Below are positions 36,189 through 47,443 of a stretch of 64,000 nucleotides of DNA, in pieces; position 1 is the first letter of the stretch, and every line of letters begins with the position of its first letter. A program made the translations under genes and the position numbers. Source of the stretch: Phallus indusiatus. Taxonomy: Eukaryota; Basidiomycota; Agaricomycetes; Phallales; Phallaceae. The stretch spans positions 248,001 through 312,000 of the forward strand of contig JAQFWX010000016.1 of assembly GCA_027605045.1 (NCBI GenBank), given 5' to 3'. Under the pieces are notes generated by a model. It had not been told where the DNA came from. It was given only the letters and a program-made list of their open reading frames with translations, and did no database searches.

Positions 36189-38515
36189 ATGCTGTTTTTC
36201 AAAGAGACAACCCCTGCGGCCGACTCGTCACTGACTCAGAGGATCACAGAGCTTGAAAAGGGGCAGCAAGGCCTCCAGGCCAAGTTAGAACTGACCAACC
36301 AACTGTTAACCCAATACAAAGCCTCTTTGGACCGCTCCGACAGGGCCATCGAGAGTTTGGAGTTGCAGTCACGAACCCAACAAGAGCTTATCTTTGTGAG
36401 AACTATTTTTATTCATTTTGTATCCTCCAAGTGCTTATTCCTTCGCAGAATCTCATCCGCAACTTCAACAAGGATTTGTCCACCCAGGCCGAGAAATTCA
36501 AGTCTGACCTTCAAAACCACGAGCAGACGGCCCGAGCAAACGATGAAGAACGCGAATCACAGATTACTTATCTATTCAATAAGGTCTTTGCGCTGGATGC
36601 CTCTTATAGAATGGAGAAAAGAGCGCCTGGAATGGATTCGTCCTCAAGCTTGCCCACAACCCAGCTCCTCAACCAGCATCAAACCCCAACTTCGTCACAG
36701 GACCAAGTTCCCAAGGATGGTACTCAGGTGGACACAGATGTGCAGTTACGGTCACCATCCAACTTGGCGACCGTCCTTGATCCGCAACAAAGCACGATTT
36801 ACGCCATCATCGATGGCGACGGTCACATTTTCGACGCAAGCCTCCTGAAACGCGGCGCACAGGGGGGTGTAGAAGCCGCAAAACTGTTAATGGACAACTT
36901 GACGGCGTATTATCAGCAGAATTTCCTTGACGCTTCAAGCTCTTTATCCGATTTACAACTCCGTGTCAATATCTTTTTGAACAGCAGAGGACTTCAACAC
37001 GTACTAGCATCGAGGGAGATCTGTACGGCGACACAATACGATAATTTCATGGCTGGGTTCACGCAGTCAAACCCGAAGATTTTAATCTGTGATGTACGGT
37101 CCGGAAAGGACGCTGCAGATATGAAAGTGCGAGGTATGATATGGAAACATACATATATTGCTACCTTTTTTATGTTCGTTTTTAGAGCATCTACTTGATT
37201 ACGCTCGTAACCCTACGGTTACGAAGATCTTCTTTGGAGGTCGGTTTATTTCCTTTGATTGTGCGATGAACTTTTTTGATTCAATACAAACTAACAGGAT
37301 GTCATGACACGGGCTATACGACACCATTAAACACTCTTTTAAACGAAGGCTTATTGTCTAAAGTCATCCTTCTTCAGGGATACAAACACATGCACAAGAA
37401 GATCAGCTCTTTCAACTTACCTCTGCTTGTCATACCGGGACTATTTATGGAGGATCGACTGCCACGTAACCCCCCAAAAAGCTCAACATCACCGGAAGAC
37501 GTTGAAGAGAAAACTATCATCCAGCGAGCATCGGGAAGCTCCAAAGCAGAAGACAAGTTCAATATTGTTGACGACGGGAAGCAAAAGAAGGCTTCGCCTA
37601 TTGTCACGGGCATCACCGTTCATCCCTCTCCGCCCCCAACACTACCCCCTTCGACGCCGGCCACACCGGCCAAAAGTTTGGGCAGCTCCAGGAACATCAT
37701 CTCATCACTCTCTTCGCAGCCGGCATACTTATTACAAACAAACGAGACGAAGAACGGACCGACTGGTATCAGTGTCAAAGGCATTGACCTATCTGATGAG
37801 ACGAGTGACAGCAGGAAAAGAAGGAAGCGATCTGGCAGACGTCGTGATAGTGACAGCTCTGACGACCGACCCGCCATGCCTAACCTTCTTTTCCAGAGAA
37901 TGAGGTTGGCGAACAGGCCGAAGGTCAGTGTTTTTTCTATTCTTTCCGACTTGCTTCACTAACATTCCCATTTCTGCGATATTTATCTACATAATCTAGG
38001 GTAAGTAAAACGCTTCTCTGTCTTTCCAGTTTGTTAACAATACTTTCTAATAGGCGCCCCATCGCCTTGCTATTACTTTTACGTGGGAAACAAGTGTCCA
38101 GCGGGTGTAAGCCACCTACCTCTCTCTAATAAAAGGCCATCATTCATTTAAGGTGCATCTGCAGGAAAAATGCAAATTAGGACACTTTTATCTTCTGAAA
38201 CCCGAAGAGCTGAAACATTTGAAGAACGAGGGCGCGAAACGGCCATGTTTGGCTGTTCAGAAGAGTGCATATATTCCCCTTCTTTTTCGCCCTCTTATGT
38301 TAATTATCGATCGTTTTACTTTTTTAAGATCTTCCCTGTATCCTTGGCTCGGAATGCCCCATGGCACACAAATGTCCGCATGGACCCGAGTGCAAGCAGT
38401 ATGCCCAACAAGGGCGTAAAGGATGCCAATTCAAAGGAGGTAAATCACTTTGTTTTGTTTTTTCACTTTTTTGTGTGCTAAATGTGTATTCTACATAGAA
38501 AACATGCATAAATAA
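36189..38515 (+). CDS. CCCH zinc-finger protein with DUF7923-like domain, 617 residues
   Basis: Probable RNA-binding protein. The N-terminal coiled coil (SSLTQRITELEKGQQGLQ, LELTNQLLTQYKASLDRSDR) is followed by a Ser/Gln-rich linker. A globular domain follows with TIYAIIDGDGHIFDASLLKR, QLRVNIFLNSRGLQHVL, KILICDVRSGKDAAD, and FFGGCHDTGYTTPLN with LLQGYKHMHKKI, as in fungal proteins carrying DUF7923. After a basic Ser-rich linker come two exact Cx8Cx5Cx3H fingers: SPCYYFYVGNKCPAGEKCKL(GH) and CLAVQKNLPCILGSECPMAH. A further Cys-rich segment CPHGPECKQYAQQGRKGC and a short end GENMHK complete it. Exons: 36189-36395, 36449-37133, 37186-37239, 37298-37923, 38000 (one base), 38054-38106, 38165-38264, 38329-38439, 38499-38515 = 1854 nt. 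The one-base exon can be avoided with a weak donor at 37928 (GTGTTT). Upstream coding exons are possible. Confidence 0.85.
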
Positions 38516-38759
38516 ATTGTTTGCGATGTGATCCTTTGATGGATGTATCTGTACGGCACGATGATTGAGGTTGGTCATGTATCATAAGATATTGAGGTCT
38601 TAACTGTGTATTTAATGGTTGAATTTTTCATCGCAATATATTTATTCATGTGGGCTTTACGCGGTTCTTTCAAACTTTGAGGAGAGCGCGGTCGGAGCAA
38701 TCTGATGAACTGTTGGACTTTTTATTTTACATAAGTAACACAGTCCGACATAGGGTTTA

Positions 38760-40493
38760 TTAGACAGAGCCGAGAATCGGATGCTGATGTTGGGTAGACT
38801 CATCAGTGATATCTTCCAAATCAACAGAGAAATCAGTATCATGGGAGCTATTCTCTACACCAGATTCAAGTTCAGGCTCCCCCATTTCCGTAATTACCGA
38901 TTGGTGTAAACGTTGAATGACCTCGCGGAACTGGATCACTGAGAACGAAGCGGCGTGTTTATCAGGGTCCATCATAGCGGAATTGTGGCGGCGAAGGTCT
39001 AGCGTGAAGTCAGAGATTAGAACTACTGACAAGCTAATTTCTGATATTTTAGTAAACTGAAGACGTGTAAAATTCAAAGTTAAGATAAACTTGCGCTTGT
39101 TGGATAGCTTCGAAAACGACGATCAAGGAAGACTGTCAATGTTGATGGTCCGTAAGCCGACGTCCCAGCTTGAGCATCACAGGAGAATACTTACTTTTAC
39201 AACCTGAGAAAATGTCAAAGAATCAACGACGGATAACAGTGAGCGTTATGTAGTATATCATACTGGCTGAATGATTGTGCCAATAAGGGAAGTCACCACC
39301 ACGAAACTAATAGCAAAAAGCAAAATGAATGACACTCTAAATAGGTCGCGCGAAACACTTACCAAAACCTGGATATTACTAAAAACCACTTGACGTCAGG
39401 AACAACATTGTAAAAGGGTTATCGGACTTTACTTTGCTCAAGAAGCTTGGAAACCAAGTCGCGACGATTTTGAGCCCCCGTTCCCCGTTTTAGTTTCCAT
39501 GTTCCCCAGACCTTCCATAAGCCAACCCCGAATACAATAGCATCGGTTACAATGGTGAATATATTACCAAGAAGATTCGAAAATACTCCTTGGGCTGGTA
39601 TGGTTGATTTATGCGCATTTTTTATGGGCCCTACAAGCACGAACATACCTGATTCCCTGGGTATTACTAAGTCAACAAAGTTATGTAAATGAGGAAATTT
39701 TTAATCAGTTACTGACATTGTGATACACCCATTATCAACTATTAAACCTTACTAGAGTGTAAGCTCCCTTTGAAAACCACGTTTACGAAAATATCTTACC
39801 ATAGAAATCTAATGCTAATCCTACCAAAAAAACAAGAATCAAGGTGATAGATATGATTTTATTTCCTTGACACAGCGCATATGTTCGCGCAATAAACAAG
39901 CCTAATAAAGCAGTCGGAAAAGCAAATCTGTTTTATTCAACGAACGAATAACCTTGAACACCAATATACCCTAAAATGTCCGCGGAACCTGATATGTCAG
40001 CAATAATATTACAAGTCCTTTAACTTTATTATAACTTGACTTTTCTGATTCTGGTTTATAAAACCTCACCTTCCTGCCTGGAATGGATTTTAACGCAAAT
40101 TCCAATTCTCAGATCACACGAGACTCACTGGTAGAAAGTTTAGAAAAAAATTCAATGTGTGGGAAGATAGACCCCCGCCGTATCGCACAAAAACATAGAG
40201 TAAAGTGGGGATACTGAATGGTTTAAGCCATATATGTTCTACTTCGTTTGAGAAGCTCAGTAAGGTTGTGTAGACAGACACTGCTGAGAGGTTTTAGTTA
40301 ATAATAACACCGGTTAACTCTAGCATGAACACCACTCACAGAATGTGCTAGCGTAAATCAAGCTGTAGACATAACTATACTCGTGTTTAAGTTAGATTTT
40401 TGTGAGGAGAAACATTGTCGCATACCCTTGAAACGTCTCTTGAATGATAGCTTCTATCATAGCCGGTGTAAGACCGTCGTTAGAATTGTTCAT
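38760..40493 (-). CDS. DUF6533-like multi-span membrane protein (copy F)
   Basis: Closest relative of copy D. It starts MNNSNDGLTPAMIEAIIQET. The family block is EVEHIWLKPFSIPTLLYVFV, with RYGGGLSSHTLNFFLNFLP. Then TCNIIADISGSADILGYIGV, GLFIARTYALCQGNKIISIT, and SNLLGNIFTIVTDAIVFGVG with LWKVWGTWKLKRGTGAQNRR. The last exon carries SVVLISDFTLDLRRHNS, QRLHQSVITEMGEPEL and a His/Gln-containing tail. Exon borders match those of D, and the frame stays open in the exons I joined. Its 3' flank is unlike that of C and D, whereas its 5' flank matches that of D, so the duplicated unit began within the gene or its immediate 3' end. Function is unknown. Confidence 0.77.
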
Positions 40494-41339
40494 GTTTCGG
40501 AGAAGATGACAGGGAGCTGGTTTCGACTGGGAATTATAGCAGCTTTGAAATGCATTGAAATTTTATCCATTTAAATACTACTTATAAGTGCCGCTTGACA
40601 ATATGATCACATTTAAGAACCTGATTCAAGTGGTGCTGTTGCAGGGAGCTCGAGGTTCGAGAAGTTTGCGCCGCATGACTGCCTTTAATGCGGACCATCG
40701 GCTGGATAGACATTGTAATCGAAGGCATATTTAGATAACAAAACAATTTATCCTGATACGTTAAAGGAGTCTTCTTATCATGACATAAAAATCACGAGAT
40801 GGGATTTCACAACAACACGATCTGCTAACTCATAGATGGGATGTCGGTGTATGGCCGCAACAGCTGATAGTCGGAAAAAACAATTTTTGATGCAACTTTA
40901 ACAAACATGCCCAACTAAAAAAATAAGATGTGAGGGAATGAGTCTTCTAGAACATGTTTTAATTCTCATCACTGATCTGTTGTAAGATCTTCCCGCCCAA
41001 AGTTGGTGATCCATCCTCAAATTGTCATGCCTGACAACCTGTTGATCCGTTAGAGGAGACACAAAACATAAATAACTCACGCGAAGTTTACGTGCCAATA
41101 AACCTTCACACACAGTTCACATAATCTCCGTTAGGACGCAAACGCGTGACGTCCATCACATGTGGCGAAGTCATGAGTCACGAGTAGCGGTGACTGGAAG
41201 CTAGTGTGAGATATGATCATATCAGCTCGTCTGTCATAGTTAACGTTGCAGCAACCCGACATTTTCACTGACCATCGCGATTTATGTAAATAATGGGATT
41301 CAAGTTATGTTTACAAAGCTACTAAAAACTTCATGAATC
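40494..41339. repeat. Spacer duplicated from the D-E interval
   Basis: Counterpart of 30128-31226, shorter and diverged. No coding potential is visible. Segments such as aagaacctgattcaagtgg and gcaaacgcgtgacgtc align in order with the other copy. Confidence 0.65.
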
Positions 41340-41556
41340 AACGATTCCTTCTTGCTCATGTATGCTCTACACGTAAAAGCTTGGTCGGGTTTGGACTGGG
41401 TTCACCTGAGAACCTAAAAGTATCATCGCCTTCCGCCCTCATATCATTCAATTCCCATATCAATAAGAATAGTTTGATGTATATTTGTAGCGCGCTTGGG
41501 AACTGAAGTACTCAATCACCGAAATAGATCCGTTTTCCTCATGATTGGCGCAAATC
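41340..41556 (-). pseudogene. Remnant of a DUF6533-like last exon (second copy of E)
   Basis: The 3' exon of copy E is recognisable: the counterparts of the ...DDMRTEGNDDIP... and LQNIHQSIL blocks align from about 41340 to 41556. Deletions break the reading frame (for example the tract matching agaatactttgatgaatattttgtagcgcgc is shortened). Similarity stops at about 41556 and none of the upstream exons follow. It is a dead stub at the edge of the F-side duplication. Confidence 0.75.
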
Positions 41557-42950
41557 TCAGTGGACGAATGTATTCTCGTGAACCCAGGTCAAAGAATCCC
41601 CAGAACTCATATAAAACTTGAAACACCATCTTCGCTCGTTATCAGCGCTAAAATGAATTCTACACTCGACAGCGCAGATACAGACCGCTCATCCCTGAAG
41701 CTTATTTTTAGTCTGTGTGCTTCTTTAAAGCTCGCACAGTAGTCATGATTTTGTTTATACTTTTTAAGCAAGGTAAATGTTTTATGACATTAATTACTAC
41801 GTGATTATTTATTTATTTATTTATCTATTTATTGATGGAGCTAAAGTCTGTAAAGTGTTTGGACATAGTCCAGCATTCACGGACAGCTGGTGAATCACGC
41901 GTGGTGACCTGGGTGTAGACCGTAGGTGTTCCTATTGTTTCTTGTGCCAATGACGTTCGATCAGGGGGGAAATGCTTTTACGCACACCTCTCCTTGGAGG
42001 TAGTGTGGGACTCAGGGCGGTCGCTCTTGACGACGTGGTTATTTAGAATATTAATGAACTGTCTTTGATAATGACGCGGTTTTGATTATTGCAAATTATA
42101 CCGCAGCCGACACTGTGATCTTTATCGTCCTTCTTTAGTTTGGTGGTTGTCATGACTGTTATTGGGACGGTAACTCAACCGGTACGTCGTCGCGAGCATG
42201 TAATACTGTACCCTATCTGACAGTTTTCCAAATCTTTTAATTAGTGAACGTAAGTACGTCGCATAAATACGTTTGAACGGCCTAAAAACTTTGATATAAT
42301 CAGTCTTCTTTGGTATCGGAACTTGAATTTCACCAACAAGTATAAAACCTTATGCATTCCTGTATTTTGTATCAACACCAACTTTCACGTCTTTCTTGCA
42401 CGCTAGCCTCTCGATTGTTTCAGTTGTCTGGGTTTTATCCCTGAAGGCCTGACGCGCGGAAAGCCGAGCTCGGCAGGCATTTGTATAATATACATTATTA
42501 TTCGCATCCATCAAAGAGAGCCACTTATTGATTGAACTTCAAGTGCAGCCATCCTAACATACAAAATATTATTCGATTGCTCAGTATTCGTGATATAGTC
42601 CGTCAGGCGCTCGAGAATGGGCTACTAGTGTTGCAGCGGAATTTAGCGCATATTCGAGAAACGAAATTAATAAAGGACGAAAGTTTAGAGATAGAGAACA
42701 GAAAAAGATTTCCTTGTCTAAGAGAGTTTCCGAAGTCATAAACATTTCGTTCACGATTATCTCTTAAATAATAGTAAAGTGATTCAGGTGACACTCGATA
42801 TATACCGTAACCTTTAAATTAAATTCGAAAGTAAACACAAAGTAGTAGTATCGCAATCGTTTCAGAATTCGTTCATTAGTCGTTGACAACAAATGGGGGC
42901 CCGTCGACCTCTAAAGCAAAGCACATGAAATGTTGCGTTCTGATATTTAC
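41557..42950. other. Intergenic, no gene recognised
   Basis: Contains a TTTA microsatellite at about 41800-41834 and short frames only (at most 69 codons, at 42532-42741). No motif or repeat partner was found. Confidence 0.45.
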
Positions 42951-44789
42951 TTATGAAAAACTATTTGGAAACCCGTTAACAGGTATATTTCCCACCGGAA
43001 ATGGCAATGGAGGAGGACTTCGAATAGGGCTTGGAAGGTGAGAATGATAGCTGGGCAGCTCCGAATAATAGGTAACTCGTTCCGATAATTCGACCTCAGT
43101 TGGTTGAGTGTATCTGATCGGAGGTGATACATCCCTGACACTCCTTGGACCAGGACCGACGTCAAATTGGTTCAGATTAGTGCGGCGATTGTTCTCTTCG
43201 TTCCCAAAGATTATCGAACCACCTCGATTAGAAACACTATCTGAAGGTTCCACCTGAACCTGTGTCATGCGTTCTTCTTCCACAGACGGTGGAAAATACA
43301 TGCTATTAGAGTTTGGCGGCACAGCCTGAGCTGAGCTTGAGCGCAACTGCAAGTTGGTGTTGGTGAAGAGGGATTGCGTCGCGGCCGGCTGCCCCTGGAT
43401 CTGGAGGACCGGTACCCCGACTGGCAACGCATTGACAAAGGGTACCGGTTCAATAGTTATATCGTGATTTCCGGATCCGGGGGAGTAATTCAGACCCGTC
43501 AATTTTCGTCTCTTGCGGCGTACAGAACGGACAATGAGAAATGCACCAAAACCGATGCATACGACACCTAGAACGCTTCCCAGAACTGCACCAACTATGA
43601 CGGTTGTTGAGTCATCGCTGCCTATCATCTGTGTTACGTCGGTATTACTACCGAGAAAATTGGAGATCGTTTCTGTGTTGCCACCTACTTGTTGCGATAT
43701 GGTCATACCGCCGGAGAGACCAGTGGAAATAGCTGTTGGCCCTACTAGCATGGATGACATGAGTGACACTGGCAACATTTTAGTTAAGAGAGTACTATGG
43801 CAGGATAGTAGTACGCACCTCCATTGAGCGCAACTTCCATTGCGCTATCTGATGGCCATATGTCATCCGTCTATCAAAAAAATTGATTACTGACAGTCGT
43901 CTCACGAGTGAGAATCTTACTGATATGTCGCTGATGAAAGCCCATGCTGGAACTACTACGTTGACTTTGGTAGGTAATGGGGAGTGTAGGACCCTAGTAT
44001 ATGCAATGTTAATTGTTTTAGAATTTCAAATATTATCATCAACAGGTTTCAATGAAAGACAACTCACGAAGTTATGATAGATGGCCTCACCTGAGAGCTA
44101 ACGTTTGATACGGTACAGTTGTTCGTCATTAACCAGTTTCCCCATCTATAACGATCCCGTCATGAAATTTTAGATTCTAGACGGGTCTATGGGTTTTCAC
44201 TCACGTTGGAGAATCAAGAATAGTCCAATCCGGGTTACACCAAACGCATGCATTCATTAAGCTAAAAATCACCGTGTTACAGAGGCACCCATCTTGTTCA
44301 TCAACGGGGAAAATTCCATCGGAATCGCCAGTAAACTCTATCCATGATTCAAAGTAAAATAAAGGAGAGGAGAGCTTAAAGCTTGAAAATACCGAAGTTA
44401 CAGTTTAGCGTCAACTGTTCAGCCACTGCTCTTAGAGTTAGGTAGATACGGTTAATATTGAAATAGCCAAATAAATACCTTGACAGGGTGTTTGTTCTTC
44501 TGAGTTTATTGTCTTGTGAGATACATATATAAGTAATTAGTCAAGTATTTTGAGCTGATAAGAAATTTGTGACACAAGCGTACCCAGTTGTAATCACCTC
44601 CTGCAGAATTGCTGCAACCCGTATTTGACCATATTGGAGGCTGAATATATAATATTATCACAAACAGAAATCACATTCTTAACCTTAAGTATTTACGAAA
44701 TCAGGGGGTATAATAGCTCGCGCCAAATATTGAAGAACGGATACATAGATCACAACGCCTAAAGGGAAGGAAGTAATCAAGGGCTTCAT
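42951..44789 (-). CDS. Secreted-domain, single-pass cysteine-rich membrane protein
   Basis: Unknown function; receptor- or sensor-like layout. It starts with a hydrophobic signal sequence (MKPLITSFPLGVVIYVSVLQ). The exported part has SNTGCSNSAGGDYNW, TINSEEQTPCQ, DGCLCNTVIFSLMNACVWC, RWGNWLMTNNCTVS and VNVVVPAWAFISDIS. This Cys/Trp pattern recurs in many agaricomycete membrane-anchored proteins. A Ser/Thr-rich stalk with TVIVGAVLGSVLGVVCIGFG begins the transmembrane helix, stopped by RSVRRKRRK. A cytosolic tail of roughly 180 residues is rich in Pro, Ser, Asn and Tyr (YYSELPSYHSHLPSP). Exon phases join with GT..AG introns. The start at 44789 is the only Met giving the signal sequence. It has no recognisable enzymatic domain. 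Its neighbours do not suggest a role. Confidence 0.75.
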
Positions 44790-45977
44790 GAGGCGTACAG
44801 GCAATAGTCCTTATCATTCATAACCCGCAGCCACGCAACAAAAATCTGTTTCTTATAGTTTCTTTCTGCCTGACAGGCACACCTTGACGAGATCAAATTA
44901 ATATTCATCAACGATCAACTCAATAAGTACAACACAGAAGGAATCTCAATACGTAATACTACTAGTAGTAGTGGTTAATATAAGTGATAGCTGACTAGTA
45001 TTTGGTATTCACGCTGTTCGATGAAAGTGGTTTATTCATTAATTTTCAACGAAAAGACTTCGTCCGCCCCGATTGAATTTATTCAAGGCTTAAGGAACCA
45101 CAGCACAGTACTGTCAGTGAGCTAACGTCGCGGGAAGCGTGATTCCATATCTGTATAAGTCACCAGACAGCCCCCCCTAAATTGCCACGTTGAGACGACG
45201 GAATGCCCACGTCCGTGCCAATGATACCGCAAGATCCGATATTCCCCGTGTGAGTCCACAAGTACTACTAGTTGACTGTGTATTGACAGCCTCGGTGAAG
45301 TTGACATGCAAAATGAATTGCCAGTATATAAACATATGTATAATCCAGAAGGCAGAGGTTATTGTTTCTAACCACTCTCCGTATGTCAGAATCATTGTCA
45401 TTGATGTAATAGATTATATGCGAGTACCACTTCGATAAACATATGTTATAGCCGGCTGTGATTGATCCGGATCTACGTGGGTGCAGCAACAGTCTATCGA
45501 TCTCATTGTTTGTGTTATGATCATGGGAAAATTGGTCAAAAGACACAGCCTTTTTATCAGCACCCGGATACGAATGTTTTCTTTATGCCTACCCACAAAG
45601 CTAGGCTTCAGTCGGACGCCGCCGCTCGATCGTGACTATTAGCTCGCCAGAACACCAATGTTCTTGTGGTTGAGACACACTAAGACAAGGCAAAAGAAAA
45701 GTCATACCGTGGATTTTCAGTCCGGAAGGAGGGGCTTATTTCCAGGAAAACTGATAAATAACAAAATGACATTGTATCCAAACAGAAGTGTGTTCATCAC
45801 ACGAGATAACAAACAGAGATTAAATAAATAAAAAAACAAGATAAAAAATAATTCGGAGAGAGGAGAATGAAATAACACATCAAAGTAAGGGCAAAAAATT
45901 GGAGGGAAATAGCATAAAGCAAATCTTCTCGCTAGTATTTCCGGGTCGAACCTTCATTAAAGATTCAAGTTTCCTTT
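44790..45977. other. Intergenic, no gene recognised
   Basis: Overlapping frames of 60-92 codons at 45122-45596 on both strands carry no motif. The palindromic run tactactagtagtagt lies near 44958. Confidence 0.45.
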
Positions 45978-46544
45978 CTAGGCTTCGTCAGAGGGACCAC
46001 CGATTTTGACGAGTTTTACCTCGTCAACCTCGTTCCCATCTCCACGTTTGAACCAAAAATAAACATCTTCAAAACCCTCCTTGCCGGTGACACGAACGGT
46101 GTTATCCCCAGAATATTGGCCGGTTTTACTGCCGAACCACCAGTTATTCGCAGAACCACTATGTCCCTGGGCTATTCCTACATTCTCAAGAGTGTAGGTT
46201 TTCGTGTTGCTACCTAATATTCCGCCAGTAATCTTCAGGTCCATCTTTCCAAGAAAAGCGAAGTTGAGACCCTTGGGATTGGCGTTAAAGGTGTTCTCTG
46301 AGGGTGAGATTCTCTCGATCCACCAATTTGACACTTTGTCTGAAAGGTGCCTTCCAACTTGGAATGTTATAGATCCGTTAGGACCACTCCAATGTTTTAC
46401 ATCCCCTACTTTATTCTTTTTTTCGGGGTCCTGTCCGTCAGAGATGCTAAGTTCCGTGATGGTATAAGTTGCTTCGACGAGGCTGTAGCCTCCTGGAGGT
46501 GAAAACGGAAGTTTGATTATGTTGTTCTGATATTCGAATCCCAT
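45978..46544 (-). CDS. Unidentified 188-residue protein
   Basis: Single uninterrupted frame from ATG 46544 to TGA. I do not recognise the family. The composition is rich in Gly, Asn, Thr and Trp with alternating polar/hydrophobic runs (ITFQVGRHLSDKVSNWWIER, FAFLGKMDLKITGG, SANNWWFGSKTGQYSGDN, VYFWFKRGDGNEVDEVKLVK), suggesting an all-beta fold with two related halves each holding a WW pair. No signal peptide, membrane segment or cysteine-rich motif is seen, so it is probably cytosolic. Lectin-like or pore-forming beta proteins of mushrooms have similar composition, but that is only a guess. The upstream sequence offers a possible intron near 46610, so a 5' non-coding exon may exist. Confidence 0.6.
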   Translation of the reverse strand: MGFEYQNNIIKLPFSPPGGYSLVEATYTITELSISDGQDPEKKNKVGDVKHWSGPNGSITFQVGRHLSDKVSNWWIERISPSENTFNANPKGLNFAFLGKMDLKITGGILGSNTKTYTLENVGIAQGHSGSANNWWFGSKTGQYSGDNTVRVTGKEGFEDVYFWFKRGDGNEVDEVKLVKIGGPSDEA

Positions 46545-46773
46545 TCTGCAAGATCGCTAAAGCGTGAGGAATAGGCTCATCTGAAGAAGAGAGAATAAAG
46601 ATCATACCTGATATTGGTTCAATCAGAATTGTATGCTCAAAAACTGAGGATGATGAACCAAAAAATGAAAACCTCTTGTTTTATATCTGCAGCGGCAGAG
46701 CGGCTATGCACGGAGGAATTGTAAAACCGTTTGTACGACTAACTCGACCCTCCTGGTCCCTCACTAAAGTTCG

Positions 46774-47166
46774 GTGGTTTGCCAATTCAGGTACAAGAGA
46801 CTACGAATCCTTCTGATGAACTTCTCTTTTTGTGAATTATTTGTCAACTTTGAGGCGATTCAGGATGACTTCGGAGATTTTGCCAGGGCTAATCCCGAGC
46901 ATCCAAAGTCGAATTCAGGAGGGGTATACGTAGTTTATTTGGCGAACCTTTTTATATCACAGTCATTTGAATGGGTACTTGAATTTCCCTTGCTGTTCTG
47001 CAGGTACAATCAAGGTTGCCCAATGGCCAAACCGTTTGGACAGCTGCGCATAGACGGCGACACGTGTTCAAAAGATGGGAAGGCCCTGTTCACTAACACC
47101 GGTGCTGGAACCGAAGGGCCTTATATCAAGCGATGTAAGTTTGTGTCAAGCAAAGCTGTTACTTGA
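46774..47166 (+). other. Conserved segment in both duplication units, possible gene remnant
   Basis: An open frame of 130 codons reads ...DDFGDFARANPEHPKSNSGG... and NQGCPMAKPFGQLRIDGDTC. The partner segment at 51345-51660 is clearly homologous. There the frame is broken by deletions (for example after the second half starting YNQGC), so at most one copy could code. A consensus acceptor (ttctgcag) followed by gtacaat appears in both. I do not recognise a family. It may be a small gene, an exon of an older gene, or simply the 3' flank of the transporter. Confidence 0.3.
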
Positions 47167-47443
47167 CCTTTTTCATGGACCCAGGAAAACGATCGTGGAT
47201 AACATCGTGTGCGTCAATTGCTTGACTTCGTTACGCAAACTGTAAAACCATTTGTCATGTCTTCGGCATATGGGCATATTTGAGAACTAATTGTCAGATA
47301 TTTTATGTACATGTATAAATTAGGATAATACAAACAGTCCAGCGGTTGATTAGGTAAAAAATCTCTTAATCATGCTCCCCTATCGCGAAAGAAAAAAGTC
47401 TTTGTACACTTCCTCAACCAGAAAAGAGATCAAGAGATATTCG

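Noticed and set aside
37427..37903. 158-codon alternative frame inside the CCCH gene
   Set aside because: It is a +1 shadow of the Ser/Lys-rich linker of the real frame, which connects the DUF7923-like domain to the zinc fingers.
41798..41834. TTTA run considered as a transposon tail
   Set aside because: A simple microsatellite with no adjacent element or target duplication.
43513..43827. 104-codon plus-strand frame
   Set aside because: Antisense to the stalk and membrane helix of the cysteine-rich surface protein.
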